Positions 38,928 through 48,159 of a DNA stretch of 64,000 nt are shown one piece after another; positions within the stretch are counted from its first letter, which is position 1; the number at the start of each line of letters is the position of its first letter. A program made the position numbers and the translations under genes. Source of the DNA: Labrys okinawensis (GTDB taxonomy: Bacteria > Pseudomonadota > Alphaproteobacteria > Rhizobiales > Labraceae). The stretch lies in assembly GCF_002982075.1 (NCBI RefSeq), contig NZ_PUEJ01000002.1, forward strand, positions 310,001 through 374,000, written 5' to 3'. The notes beneath the pieces were generated by a model, which had not been told where the DNA came from, ran no database searches, and was given only the letters and a program-made list of their open reading frames with translations.

Positions 38928-38955
38928 CTTATACAGCCGGGAGCCGCAGAGTCAA
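38928..38955 (-). promoter_or_regulatory. Strong sigma-70 promoter of rplU-rpmA
   Basis: On the minus strand ttgact (38955-38950) and tataag (38933-38928) are 16 bases apart. The start point would be near 38921, so the leader begins with the hairpin at 38889-38918. The plus-strand remainder of 38956-39079 precedes the TPR protein gene and shows no other gene. Confidence 0.75.
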
Positions 38956-39079
38956 GGAAGTAAGGCCTATTTTCTGCAAGAGCGTCCGGCGGCCGACTGC
39001 CGGCGACCCAGTACAGCCCGCCGGCGAATAATTTCCCTCCCCATGTGTTTTCCCGACATCCATGCAAGGGAGAGACAGC

Positions 39080-39718
39080 ATGTCCTTGAACCGATCCTCG
39101 ACGCGCCGCCTGGCGGTCACTGCTCTTTCGACAGCCTTCCTGTTGGCCGCGGGTGCGGCTCTTGCCGCGGGCGGGGGCGGCGGCGGTGGCGGTTCCGGTG
39201 GGGGTGGTTCCGGCGGTGGTGCCGGTGGTGGAGGCGGCGGCAGTGGCTCCAGCGGCGGGGGCGGTGTCACCAAGGGCAAGCCGATCACCGACATGACCAC
39301 CTGCCCGCGCGGGCAGGTCTGGAGCACCCGCAAGAAAGCCTGCCTCAAGCTGAAATCCGAAGCGCTGCCCGATGACGACATGGCCAATTATGCCTGGGTG
39401 CTCGCCAAGGCCGACCGCTACGACGAATCGCTGCAGGTGCTGGATCTGCTCAAGGATCCGAATACCGCCAAGGCCCTCAACTATCGCGGCTATGCCACGC
39501 GCAAGCTCGGCCGGACCGACGAGGGCATCGGCTATTATCTGAAATCGGTGGCGGCCGATCCCCACTATGCCCAGGTCCGCGAATATCTGGGCGAGGCCTA
39601 TGTGATCAAGGGCCGGCTCGATCTGGCAAAACAACAGCTCGACACCATCAAGACGCTCTGCGGCACCGGCTGTGAAGAATATCAGGACCTGAACGAGGCC
39701 ATCGAGAAGGGCATCTGA
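39080..39718 (+). CDS. Exported Gly-rich TPR-like protein
   Basis: The 212-residue precursor has a signal peptide ('LAVTALSTAFLLAAGAALAA'), a stretch of almost pure Gly/Ser (about residues 33-66), and 'CPRGQVWSTRKKACLKLK' with a cysteine pair. A helical C-terminal half follows, with TPR-like repeats ('YAWVLAKADRYDESLQVLDL', 'LNYRGYATRKLGRTDEGIGY'). TPR repeats bind proteins, so it is probably a periplasmic adaptor of unknown partner. The ATG at 39080 follows GGGAGAG; ATG 39062 is also in frame. Confidence 0.75.
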   Translation: MSLNRSSTRRLAVTALSTAFLLAAGAALAAGGGGGGGGSGGGGSGGGAGGGGGGSGSSGGGGVTKGKPITDMTTCPRGQVWSTRKKACLKLKSEALPDDDMANYAWVLAKADRYDESLQVLDLLKDPNTAKALNYRGYATRKLGRTDEGIGYYLKSVAADPHYAQVREYLGEAYVIKGRLDLAKQQLDTIKTLCGTGCEEYQDLNEAIEKGI

Positions 39719-39730
39719 TCGCTGCTGTTC

Positions 39731-39803
39731 CGCCGGAAATAGCCTCCGGCGAGAGCAACAAGCAAAGTGTGCAGACCCCTTTCCCCTCGAAGGGGTTTGA
39801 GCG
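39731..39803 (+). terminator. Two stem-loops after the TPR-like gene
   Basis: cgccgga/tccggcg (stem around 39734-39753) and acccctt ... aaggggt (about 39775-39798, followed by tt) lie within 90 bases of the stop codon. The second resembles a weak intrinsic terminator. Confidence 0.4.
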
Positions 39804-39991
39804 GGTGTGGCCCTGCCGGTTTTCGTCGCGGTAGCCGGCGGGGCTTCACTCCCGTCCAGGTCATGCTTCCAGGCCGTTCTTCCAAGGTCGCGCCCTCTTG
39901 CAGGGCGGCGCCGGGCGACCCGTGCATTTCCGGTTGGAGAGCACCGCCAAGCCCGGCTATGACTGATGGCTGAACTATCGAGGGTGGAAGC

Positions 39992-41683
39992 ATGTCGCGC
40001 GGCAAGGCTGAGCAGTCCGGCTCTTTGGCGGGCCCGTTCGATTTCATCGTGGTGGGAGCCGGCTCGGCCGGGTGCCTGCTGGCCAACCGGCTCTCCAGCA
40101 ATCCGGCCCGCCATGTCCTGCTGCTGGAAGCGGGGCGGCCGGATAATTATCCCTGGATCCATATTCCCGTCGGCTATCTCTATTGCATCGGCAATCCGCG
40201 TACCGACTGGCTCTACCAGACCGAGGCCGAGCCGGGCCTCAACGGGCGTTCGCTGCGCTATCCGCGCGGCAAGACCCTGGGCGGCTGCTCATCCATCAAC
40301 GGCATGATCTACATGCGCGGCCAGGCGCGCGACTATGACGGCTGGGCCGCCACGACCGGCGACGAGGCCTGGAACTGGGCCAACAGCCTGCCCGACTTCA
40401 AGGCGCATGAGAATCACTATCGCCTCGACGGCGGTGCCGACCCTGTCACCGGCGACAATAGCCGCTTTTCGGACATGCACGGCCATGGCGGCGAATGGCG
40501 CATCGAAAAGCAGCGCCTGCGCTGGGACATCCTCGATGCCTTCGCCGAGGCAGCGGTGCAGGCCGGCGTGCCCCGCACCGACGACTTCAACAGCGGCGAC
40601 AATGAAGGCGTCGGCTATTTCGAGGTCAACCAGAAGGCCGGCTGGCGCTGGAACACCGCCAAGGCTTTCCTGCGGCCGGTGCGCTCGCGTCCCAATCTCA
40701 CCGTGTGGACGCAGGCTGAGGTCGAGCGCCTGACCTTCGCGGCCGAGGATGACGGCCGCCGCCGCTGCACCGGCGTGATCTTGCGGCGCGGCGGCGAGCG
40801 CGTCGAGGTCCAGGCCAGGCGCGAGGTCGTCCTGTCGGCCGGCGCGGTCGGCTCGCCACAGATCCTGCAGCTTTCCGGCATCGGGCCGGCCGGCCTGCTG
40901 CAGTCGCATGGCATCGAGGTCGTGCATGACTTGCCGGGCGTCGGCGAGAACCTGCAGGACCATCTGCAGATAAGGGCGGTGTTCAAGATCGAGGGGGCCC
41001 GCACGCTCAACACGTTGGCGAGCAGCCTGACCGGCAAGATGGGCATCGGCCTCGAATATATGCTCCGCCGCAGCGGGCCGATGAGCATGGCGCCCTCCCA
41101 GCTCGGCGCCTTCAGCCGTTCCGACCCCGGCCGCCCCTACGCCAATCTGGAATATCATGTGCAGCCGCTCAGCCTGAACGCCTTCGGCGAGCCCCTGCAC
41201 GATTTTCCGGCCTTCACGGCGAGCGTGTGCAATCTCAATCCGACCAGCCGGGGCAGCGTACGCATCCGCTCCAACCGCGCGGGCGATGCGCCGGCCATCG
41301 CGCCCAGCTATCTCTCGACGGAGGAGGACCGCAAGGTCGCCGCCGACAGCCTGCGCCATGTCCGCAACATCGTGAGCCAGAAGGCGCTGGCCCCCTACAA
41401 GCCGGTGGAATGGAAGCCGGGCATCGAGTTCCAGACCGACGAGGAACTGGCGCGCCTGGCCGGTGACATCGCCAGCACCATCTTCCACCCGGTCGGCACC
41501 ACCCGGATGGGCCGGGCCGATGATCCCGAGGCGGTGGTCGACAGCCATCTGCGCGTGCGCGGCGTCGAGGGCCTGCGCGTGGTCGATGCCGGCGTGATGC
41601 CGGCGATCACCAGCGGCAACACCAATTCGCCAACGCTGATGATCGCCGAGAAGGCATCCCGCTGGATTGCTCGGGGCGAGTGA
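39992..41683 (+). CDS. GMC family FAD-dependent oxidoreductase (choline/alcohol dehydrogenase-like)
   Basis: The 563-residue protein has the GMC layout: FAD-binding 'FIVVGAGSAGCLLANRLSSN' at the N-terminus, 'YPRGKTLGGCSSINGMIYMR' (GMC signature 1) near residue 95, and 'AGAVGSPQILQLSGIGPA' (signature 2) near residue 285. The C-terminal catalytic 'STIFHPVGTTRMG' has the conserved His, and the second region is 'VVDAGVMPAITSGNTN'. Such enzymes oxidise alcohols or choline-like substrates. There is no betB or betI beside it, so a choline role is not supported. The ATG follows GTGGAAG. Confidence 0.9.
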   Translation: MSRGKAEQSGSLAGPFDFIVVGAGSAGCLLANRLSSNPARHVLLLEAGRPDNYPWIHIPVGYLYCIGNPRTDWLYQTEAEPGLNGRSLRYPRGKTLGGCSSINGMIYMRGQARDYDGWAATTGDEAWNWANSLPDFKAHENHYRLDGGADPVTGDNSRFSDMHGHGGEWRIEKQRLRWDILDAFAEAAVQAGVPRTDDFNSGDNEGVGYFEVNQKAGWRWNTAKAFLRPVRSRPNLTVWTQAEVERLTFAAEDDGRRRCTGVILRRGGERVEVQARREVVLSAGAVGSPQILQLSGIGPAGLLQSHGIEVVHDLPGVGENLQDHLQIRAVFKIEGARTLNTLASSLTGKMGIGLEYMLRRSGPMSMAPSQLGAFSRSDPGRPYANLEYHVQPLSLNAFGEPLHDFPAFTASVCNLNPTSRGSVRIRSNRAGDAPAIAPSYLSTEEDRKVAADSLRHVRNIVSQKALAPYKPVEWKPGIEFQTDEELARLAGDIASTIFHPVGTTRMGRADDPEAVVDSHLRVRGVEGLRVVDAGVMPAITSGNTNSPTLMIAEKASRWIARGE

Positions 41684-41691
41684 ACAAGACA

Positions 41692-41797
41692 GGGCGGACA
41701 GGATGTCCGCGGTCCCAGCCGCGGTGGTTCAGCCGCAAATCATGACAGGCTCGCGCAAGAAACAGCACGGCTGGGACCGCGGACGTCTCGTCCGCCT
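41692..41797. repeat. Large inverted repeat between convergent genes
   Basis: ggcggacaggatgtccgc (41693-41710) continued by ggtcccagccg is nearly the reverse complement of cggctgggaccgcggacg ... tccgcc (41768-41796). The arms are about 29 bases with three to four differences around a ~47-base loop. It separates the convergent GMC and nitrate reductase genes and could be a bidirectional terminator. The same core appears in worn form near 11353-11395. Confidence 0.7.
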
Positions 41798-41841
41798 CCT
41801 TCCCGATGCCGGGCTGTCTCTGCCACGACGCTGAGGCTTGC

Positions 41842-44538
41842 TCAAGCCGGCTGACGACAGCCTTCCAGGATCTTGCGGATTTCCGGCCGGCAGGACCCGC
41901 AATTGGTGCCGGCCTTCAAGGCCGCGCCGATCGCCTCGACGCTGTCGGCGCCGCCGCGGGCGGCCGCCTCGATGCGAGCCTCGTCGACGCCGAAACAGGC
42001 GCAGACCTGCCGGCTCGGCCGCAGGCCCGGGTCGGGTGCGCGCCCGGCCAGGATGAAACGGCGCGTGGCGGCGTCGATCCGTTCGCGGGCCAGCAGGTCC
42101 GTGGCCCAGGCTATGGCGTCCTCGTCACGGCGCGGCCCGGTCGAGAGCAGGATCTCGAGGCGATGATCGACGATCGAGGCCGAGCGGTAGAGATCGGCGG
42201 CGGGATTGCGCTGATGCAGCGGGCTCGTCCACAGATTGAGCCAGTTCGACAGCAGATCGTGCAGCGCTCCCGGCGCACGCGGGCTGGCGAAATGGACGAT
42301 CTCGCCATCCGCGACCGTCATGCGGGCATGGCTGAGCCAGGCCGGCAGGGGCAGGCGGCGGCGCGAGGCGATGAAGCCCTCCGCCTGCATCGCCCAGGGC
42401 CGGATCGAGGCCGGCACCGTCTTCGAATCGGGCTGGCCGGAGACGGGGTCGGTGCGGGCATGCACGAGCGAGCCCACGCGGGCGCGCGCGGCATTGGCAT
42501 CGGTCCAGTGAATCGGCGCGAAGATCGAGCCGGGCTGCTGGCTGTCGGTGACCACCACGCGTAGTTCGACCTGGCCCTGCCGGGTGCTTACGGCGGCGAA
42601 GGCGCCATCCTCCAGGCCGAAGCGCTCGGCATCGGCGGGATGCACTTCCACGAAGGGAGCGTTGCGGTGCTGGGCCAGGCGCGGGCTGAGCCCGGTGCGG
42701 GTCATGGTGTGCCAGTGGTCGCGCACCCGGCCGGTGTTGAGCAGGAGCGGATGCTCGGCGGTCGGCGGAGCCGACAGCGCCGGCGGCGCCAGCGGGACGA
42801 GGCGGGCGCAGCCATCGGCATGGGCGAAGCCGCCATCGGCGAACAGGCGCTGCGTGCCGGCATCCCGGCCCGACGGCAGCGGCCACTGCACGGGCTCCAG
42901 GGCATCATAGGCTTGGTCGGTGAGGTCGGCGAGGCCGCCGATGTCGAACAGGCGCGCGCCGTCATTCTCGAAGGCGGACAGGGCGGCATGTTCGCGGAAG
43001 ATCGCGGCAGGCGAGGCGAAATCGAAGGCCTGCCCATGGCCGAGCCGTCTGGCGACCTCGCAGATCTGCCACCAGTCCGGCTGCGCCTCGCCGGGAGGCG
43101 CCAGGAAGGGCCGCTGGCGCGAGATCCGCCGCTCGGAATTGGTGACGGTGCCGTTCTTCTCGCCCCAGGCGGCCGATGGCAGCACCACGGTCGCGGCCTC
43201 GGCGAGGCCGTCGACATGGGCGCTGACCTCGGAGACGGCGAGGAAATCGAGCTGGCGCAAGGCCGAACGCATGGCGTCGGCGCGCGGCAGGCTGGCGGCC
43301 GGATTGGTGCAGAGCACCCACAGCGCGCGGATCTCGCCGCGCTCGATCGCCTCGAACATCGAGACCGCCTTGCGGCCTTCCTTCCCAGCCATTCCAGGGG
43401 CCTGCCAGAAGCGGCCGACGCGATCCACCTCGTCCGGCGAAAACCCCATATGGGCCGCGAGCTGGTTGGCGAGCCCGCCCACCTCGCGCCCGCCCATGGC
43501 GTTGGGCTGGCCGGTGAGCGAGAAGGGCCCGCAGCCGGGCCTGCCGATGCGGCCGGCGGCGAGATGGACGTTGAGGATGGCGTTGACCTTGTCGGTCCCC
43601 TGGGCCGACTGGTTGATGCCCTGGCTGAAGCAGGTGACCACGCGCGGCGTCTCGATCCACCAGTCGAGAAAGGCGGCGAGGGCCTGTTCTGTGAGGGCAC
43701 AGCGGGCGGCGGCATCGGCGCGGCTGGGTGCGATCTCCCGGGCATTGGCAAGAGCGGCTTCGAACCCGTCGGTGTGGCGGGTGACATAGTTGGTGTCGAC
43801 GGCGCCTCCCTCGGCGATCTCGACCAGCAGGCGGGCGAAGAGAACGGCGTCCATGCCCGGCGCCACGGCAAGATGCAGGTCGGCGCTGTCGGCCGTGACC
43901 GTCCGGCGGGGGTCGATCACCACGACGCGGGTGCCGCGCCGGGTGCGGGCCTGCTCGATGCGCTGCCAGAGCACGGGATGGCACCAGGCCGTGTTGGAGC
44001 CCGTCAGCACGACGAGATCGGCTTCATCGAGATCCTCATAGCAGCCCGGCACGATGTCGGCGCCGAAGGCGCGGCGATGGCCGGCAACGGTGGAGGCCAT
44101 GCACAGGCGCGAATTGGTGTCGACATTGGCCGAACCGATGAAGCCCTTCATCAGCTTGTTGGCGACGTAATAGTCCTCGGTCAGCAATTGGCCCGAGAGA
44201 TAGAGCGCCACCGCATCGGGGCCATGGCGCTCGATGGTGTCCCTGAATCCCTTGGTGACGGCATCGAGGGCGCGGTTCCAGGTGGTGCGCACGCCGTGGA
44301 TGGTGGGATGGAGGAGGCGATGGCCGGTGGCCAGCGTCTCGCCGAGCGCCGCACCCTTGACGCAGAGCCGGCCCTGATTGGCGGGATGGGCGGCATCCCC
44401 GGCAATGGTGGCACCACCCTTGCCGTCGGCGGTGGCGACGACGCCACAGCCGACCCCGCAATAGGCGCAGGTGGTGCGCACGGGGGCGGGGGCATGCGTG
44501 ATCGTCGAAGGATCGGGGGTGGGCATGGAGACGTTCAT
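41842..44538 (-). CDS. nasA: Assimilatory nitrate reductase, molybdopterin catalytic subunit
   Basis: The 898-residue cytoplasmic enzyme reduces nitrate to nitrite. N-terminal Cys24, Cys27, Cys31 ('TTCAYCGVGCGV') and Cys59 bind a [4Fe-4S] cluster. The Mo-bisMGD domain follows ('TNSRLCMASTVAGHRRAFG', 'FSQGINQSAQGTDKVNAIL'), then a molydopterin dinucleotide-binding domain. A C-terminal BFD-like [2Fe-2S] domain ends the protein ('CACFGVDEARIEAA ... GTNCGSCRPEI'). The extra C-terminal cluster is typical of NasA/NarB forms that take electrons from a flavoprotein or ferredoxin. The start at 44538 has GGAG 9 bases upstream. It is last in the nas operon. Confidence 0.94.
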   Translation of the reverse strand: MNVSMPTPDPSTITHAPAPVRTTCAYCGVGCGVVATADGKGGATIAGDAAHPANQGRLCVKGAALGETLATGHRLLHPTIHGVRTTWNRALDAVTKGFRDTIERHGPDAVALYLSGQLLTEDYYVANKLMKGFIGSANVDTNSRLCMASTVAGHRRAFGADIVPGCYEDLDEADLVVLTGSNTAWCHPVLWQRIEQARTRRGTRVVVIDPRRTVTADSADLHLAVAPGMDAVLFARLLVEIAEGGAVDTNYVTRHTDGFEAALANAREIAPSRADAAARCALTEQALAAFLDWWIETPRVVTCFSQGINQSAQGTDKVNAILNVHLAAGRIGRPGCGPFSLTGQPNAMGGREVGGLANQLAAHMGFSPDEVDRVGRFWQAPGMAGKEGRKAVSMFEAIERGEIRALWVLCTNPAASLPRADAMRSALRQLDFLAVSEVSAHVDGLAEAATVVLPSAAWGEKNGTVTNSERRISRQRPFLAPPGEAQPDWWQICEVARRLGHGQAFDFASPAAIFREHAALSAFENDGARLFDIGGLADLTDQAYDALEPVQWPLPSGRDAGTQRLFADGGFAHADGCARLVPLAPPALSAPPTAEHPLLLNTGRVRDHWHTMTRTGLSPRLAQHRNAPFVEVHPADAERFGLEDGAFAAVSTRQGQVELRVVVTDSQQPGSIFAPIHWTDANAARARVGSLVHARTDPVSGQPDSKTVPASIRPWAMQAEGFIASRRRLPLPAWLSHARMTVADGEIVHFASPRAPGALHDLLSNWLNLWTSPLHQRNPAADLYRSASIVDHRLEILLSTGPRRDEDAIAWATDLLARERIDAATRRFILAGRAPDPGLRPSRQVCACFGVDEARIEAAARGGADSVEAIGAALKAGTNCGSCRPEIRKILEGCRQPA

Positions 44539-44577
44539 GGACGGGGTCTCCGGGGCCTGGATTTTAAGACGCGGATA

Positions 44578-44704
44578 CCCTTCTCCCCTTGCGGGAGAAG
44601 GTGCCCCGAAGGGGCGGATGAGGGGAGAAACGCAACCTTGCGAGGCTTCCGCCGCCACCCCTCATCCGGCGCTTCGCGCCACCTTCTCCCGCAAGGGGAG
44701 AAGG
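44578..44704. repeat. Intergenic palindromic repeat inside the nas operon
   Basis: cccttctccccttgcgggag (44578-44597) plus gcggatgagggg is reversed as cccctcatccggc ... cttctcccgcaaggggagaag (44658-44703). It occupies most of the 235-base gap between the flavoprotein and nitrate reductase genes. It belongs to the same family as 1784-1914. Confidence 0.8.
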
Positions 44705-44773
44705 CTGGTTGCGCCTTTTGGGGCAAGGGGTGCGTAGCGCCGCGTTTCGCCTGTATCATCGCGCCGCTCCCCC

Positions 44774-46411
44774 TCAATAGACGTCGGCCTGGTAGCGGCC
44801 GGCCTTTTTCAGCGAGTTGACGAAGCTGGCCGCCTCCTCGGTGGAGCGCGCGCCCCATTGCGCCACGATGTCGACCAAAGCGCGCTCCACATCGCGCGCC
44901 ATGCGCTTGGCATCGCCGCAGACATAGAAATGGGCGCCCTCGGCCAGCCAGCGCCAGAGATCGGCGCCGACCTCGCGCATGCGGTCCTGCACGTAGAACT
45001 TGCCCTCGGCGTCGCGCGACCAGGCCAGCGACAGGCGGGTGAGCAGGCCGCTCTCGCGCATGGCGGCGAACTCCTCCTCATAGAAGAAATCATGGTCGCG
45101 ATGCTGGTGGCCGAAGAACAGCCAGTTGCGCCCGGAGGCGCCCTCTGCCTTGCGCTCCTGCAGGAAGGCGCGGAACGGGGCGACGCCCGTGCCCGGCCCG
45201 ACCATGATCACCGGGGTGTCGCCCTTCTCCGGCAGGCGGAAGCCATGGGCCTTCTGCACATAGACCTTGAGTTCCTCGCCCTCGGCGATGCGTTCGCCCA
45301 GGAAGGTGGAAGCAACGCCCAGCCGGTCGCGCGCGCCGATGCGGTAGCGCACCGTATCCACGGTCAGCGAGATCCGGCCCGGATTGGCCTTGTGCGAAGA
45401 GGAGATCGAATAGAGCCGCGGCTGCAGGGGATCGAGAGCCTCGAGGAAAGCCTCGGCGCCGGGGCGGATGCCCTGGAACTTGTAGAGCACGGCGAGCACG
45501 TCGAGCGTCGCCGCATCGCCGTCCGGGTCCTCGCCATTGGCCAGCGCCCGGGCTTTGCGGCGCAGGTCCCCGGTGCTGAGATAGGACAGGACCTGGAACA
45601 GGGTGTCGGGCGGCGTGCCGAGCGAAACGTCCTCGATCAGCCTGTTGCGCAGGCTTTTGCCATCGATCAGCGCCTCCGGGCGCGCGCCGAGCAGGGCGAT
45701 GATCTGGTCGGCGAGGCCCGCCTGATTACGGGGAATCACCCCGAAACTATCGCCTGCGACATAATCGAGGCCGCTATCGGAGAGATCGAACTCGACGTGC
45801 CAGGTCGTCTTGGCGGATTTCTCGCCATTGAGCCGGCGGCGCGACAGGAAGCGTGCCGCGACCGGATTGTCGCGCGAGCGGCCGGGCAGGCCAGCAGCCG
45901 GGGGCTTGCCGACCTCGGCCTGGATATTCTCGGCCCTCGCGGCGGTGCTCGCGGGCGAAGCGATGGCGTCCTGTCCGATCTCCTGTGCCAGAGCCTTGAG
46001 CATGCGGGCGGTTTCCTTGCCGCCGGGCGCACACAAGGTGAGGCGTTCTTCCTTGCGCAGAAAGAGCGCGTTGGCATAGTCGGCGCAGTTGTAGCCGCAT
46101 TGGCCGCAATCCTGCTGGGCCATTGCCGCCATCAGGCGCGGTGCCAGCGGCCTGTCCTTGGCCAAGGCAAGCCGTTCCTCGAGGCCCATGCTCGGATCGT
46201 GCCAGGGAGCCTCGTCATTGTCGGCCAAAGTGGGGCCGGCGGGTTGAGCGGAACCGGGGCTATCCGATGCCGGCAGGTCGGCAACAGCCATGCCGCCCTG
46301 GGCGGCGAGGACAGCACCGAAAAAGCCGTCGAGCCAGGCTCTCTGCTCCGGGCTGAATGGCGCGCCTTCAGGGATGAGCGAACGTTGGGGCGGGATGGCG
46401 ATCATATTCAT
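44774..46411 (-). CDS. CysJ-like diflavin reductase of the nitrate assimilation operon
   Basis: The 545-residue product lacks a flavodoxin domain. It starts with a segment carrying four cysteines, 'DCGQCGYNCADYANALF' (Cys102, 105, 109) and Cys127, which may bind an Fe-S cluster. It then has the CysJ/CPR-type FAD domain ('RLYSISSS', 'GVASTFLGERIAEG') and an NADPH domain ('MVGPGTGVAPFRAFLQER', 'YVCGDAKRMARDVERALV', C-terminal ADVY). It probably passes electrons from NADPH to the nitrate or nitrite reductase, although annotation pipelines would call it sulfite reductase alpha subunit. The ATG overlaps the nirA stop by 4 bases. Confidence 0.85.
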   Translation of the reverse strand: MNMIAIPPQRSLIPEGAPFSPEQRAWLDGFFGAVLAAQGGMAVADLPASDSPGSAQPAGPTLADNDEAPWHDPSMGLEERLALAKDRPLAPRLMAAMAQQDCGQCGYNCADYANALFLRKEERLTLCAPGGKETARMLKALAQEIGQDAIASPASTAARAENIQAEVGKPPAAGLPGRSRDNPVAARFLSRRRLNGEKSAKTTWHVEFDLSDSGLDYVAGDSFGVIPRNQAGLADQIIALLGARPEALIDGKSLRNRLIEDVSLGTPPDTLFQVLSYLSTGDLRRKARALANGEDPDGDAATLDVLAVLYKFQGIRPGAEAFLEALDPLQPRLYSISSSHKANPGRISLTVDTVRYRIGARDRLGVASTFLGERIAEGEELKVYVQKAHGFRLPEKGDTPVIMVGPGTGVAPFRAFLQERKAEGASGRNWLFFGHQHRDHDFFYEEEFAAMRESGLLTRLSLAWSRDAEGKFYVQDRMREVGADLWRWLAEGAHFYVCGDAKRMARDVERALVDIVAQWGARSTEEAASFVNSLKKAGRYQADVY

Positions 46412-48159
46412 GCGCTGGCATGCTCCCTGTCGTCGACCAGGCCGCGCAGGGCCTCCGGCTCGTGCCGGCTGGTGAAGGCTTGGAAGCTCTCCGCCGGACC
46501 CTCGCGGCGCTCGAGATAGGCTCGCAGCAGCCCCTCGACCTTGCCGGCGCAATCCTCGGCCCGGATCTCCTTCCAGAGTTCACGGCCGATCCTGGCCTGG
46601 TCGCCATAACCGCCGCCGACGACGATCGAATAGCCCTCGGCCTGGTCGCCTTCCTCGTTCAGTGTCACCTTGGCGCCGATCAGGCCGATATCGCCGATAT
46701 AGTGCTGGGCGCAGGAATGATGGCAGCCGGTGAGATGCACGTTGACGGGCACGTCGAGCGCAAGCCTGGCATCGACGTGATCGGCGATCTCCAGCGCGTG
46801 CTCCTTGGTGTGGGCGGCAGCAAACTTGCAGCCGGTGGCGCCGGTGCAGGCCACCAGGCCGGCGCGTAGCGAGGTCGCCTTCCAATCGAGGCCCAGAGCC
46901 TCGATCGCGGCCTTGGCGTCCTCGACCTTGCCATCCGGCACGCCGGAGATCAGCAGGTTCTGCCAGACGGTGAGCCGGACGTCGCCATCACCGAAATCAC
47001 GGGCAATGGCCGCGAGCCCGCGCATCTGGGGAGCGTCCATGCGGCCGACGGGCAGAGTGACGCCGATCCAGTTCAGGCCGGGCTGGCTCTGGGAATGCAC
47101 GCCGATATGGGCCAGGCGGTCGAAGGCGGGGCGCGGCTCGGCCCCGTCCTCGGACAGGCGGGTGAGTTTGCGGCCGAGCTTGGCCTCCACCGCCTCGAGA
47201 TAGGCCTCGAAGCCAATGGCATCGAGGACATATTTCATGCGCGCCTTGGTGCGGTTGGTGCGGTCGCCCTTGTCGATGAACACCCGCACGATGGCATCGG
47301 CGATGGCGCAGCATTCCTCGGCCTTGCAGAACACGCCGGTCGGGCGGGCGAGGTCACGATGGCCGGTGATGCCGCCCAGGACGAGGCGGAACCAGATCTC
47401 GCCGCCGATGCGCACGGCCTGGAAGCCGATATCGTTGGTTTCCTCGAGCGTAGCGATGCGCCCGCCGCCGTCGAAGGCGACGTTGAACTTGCGCGGCAGG
47501 CCGTAGAGCGAACGGTCGTTGAGGATGTGATAGTGCCATTCGCGGGCGAGCGGCCTGGTGTCGGCCAGCTCCTGGGGATCGATGCCGGCAGTGGCCGAAC
47601 CGGTGACGTTGCGGATGTTGTCGGCGCCCGAACCGCGCGAGCACAGGCCGAGATCCTGGATCGCCTCGACCACGCGGGGCGCATTGTCCGGCATCACCTC
47701 GCGGATCTGCAGATTGGCCCGGGTGGTGACATGGGCATAGCCCCCGCCCATGCGTTCGGCGACATCGGCCATGCCGGCGAACTGCCAATGGTTGAGGATG
47801 CCGTTGGGAATACGCAGCCGCACCATGTAGCTCGACTGGGCGGGCGCCACATAGAACAGGCCGAAATAGCGCCAGCGGAAATTGTCCTCGGGCTTGGGAA
47901 ATGCACCGTCCTTCGCCTGGGCCTTCAGGCGGGGATAGGCGTCGAAGGGATGTTCGGCCCGCTTCCATTTCTCCTGGTCGACGAGCTTGCCGCCGGCGGC
48001 GGTCACGGCGTCCTGCGCCTGAAGATGCGTGGCGTCCGGGCCCATCGGGACCGGCGCTGCCGCAGCGGGTGCCGATTTGGCGCCGCCGACGGCCTGCATG
48101 CCGGAGACGAAACCTTCGAGATAGCGTTTCTGGTCGGAGGTGAAGTCGCCACCCATCAT
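46408..48159 (-). CDS. nirA: Ferredoxin-type nitrite reductase NirA
   Basis: The 583-residue protein is a siroheme and [4Fe-4S] enzyme that reduces nitrite to ammonium. It shows two half repeats of the nitrite/sulfite reductase ferredoxin-like domain ('FYVAPAQSSYMVRLRIPNGI', 'WIGVTLPVGRMDAPQM') and cluster ligands in 'ACTGATGCKFA' and 'LTGCHHSCAQHYIGDIG'. It has an N-terminal extension before 'RAEHPFDAYPRLKAQA'. Its ATG overlaps the stop of the preceding FAD-protein gene (ATGA), as does its own stop with the next start, so translation is tightly coupled. Confidence 0.93.
   Translation of the reverse strand: MMGGDFTSDQKRYLEGFVSGMQAVGGAKSAPAAAAPVPMGPDATHLQAQDAVTAAGGKLVDQEKWKRAEHPFDAYPRLKAQAKDGAFPKPEDNFRWRYFGLFYVAPAQSSYMVRLRIPNGILNHWQFAGMADVAERMGGGYAHVTTRANLQIREVMPDNAPRVVEAIQDLGLCSRGSGADNIRNVTGSATAGIDPQELADTRPLAREWHYHILNDRSLYGLPRKFNVAFDGGGRIATLEETNDIGFQAVRIGGEIWFRLVLGGITGHRDLARPTGVFCKAEECCAIADAIVRVFIDKGDRTNRTKARMKYVLDAIGFEAYLEAVEAKLGRKLTRLSEDGAEPRPAFDRLAHIGVHSQSQPGLNWIGVTLPVGRMDAPQMRGLAAIARDFGDGDVRLTVWQNLLISGVPDGKVEDAKAAIEALGLDWKATSLRAGLVACTGATGCKFAAAHTKEHALEIADHVDARLALDVPVNVHLTGCHHSCAQHYIGDIGLIGAKVTLNEEGDQAEGYSIVVGGGYGDQARIGRELWKEIRAEDCAGKVEGLLRAYLERREGPAESFQAFTSRHEPEALRGLVDDREHASA

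Noticed and set aside
39176..39268. Gly-rich tandem repeat as a CRISPR-like or satellite array
   Set aside because: It is a codon-level glycine stretch inside the TPR-like gene. No CRISPR array with regular spacers was seen anywhere in the window.
39992..41683. betA in a choline-glycine betaine pathway
   Set aside because: There is no betB, betI or choline transporter nearby; GMC sequence alone does not fix the substrate.
44774..46411. Sulfite reductase alpha subunit (cysJ)
   Set aside because: The gene is translationally coupled to nirA in a nitrate operon, lacks the flavodoxin domain of CysJ and has no cysI partner here.
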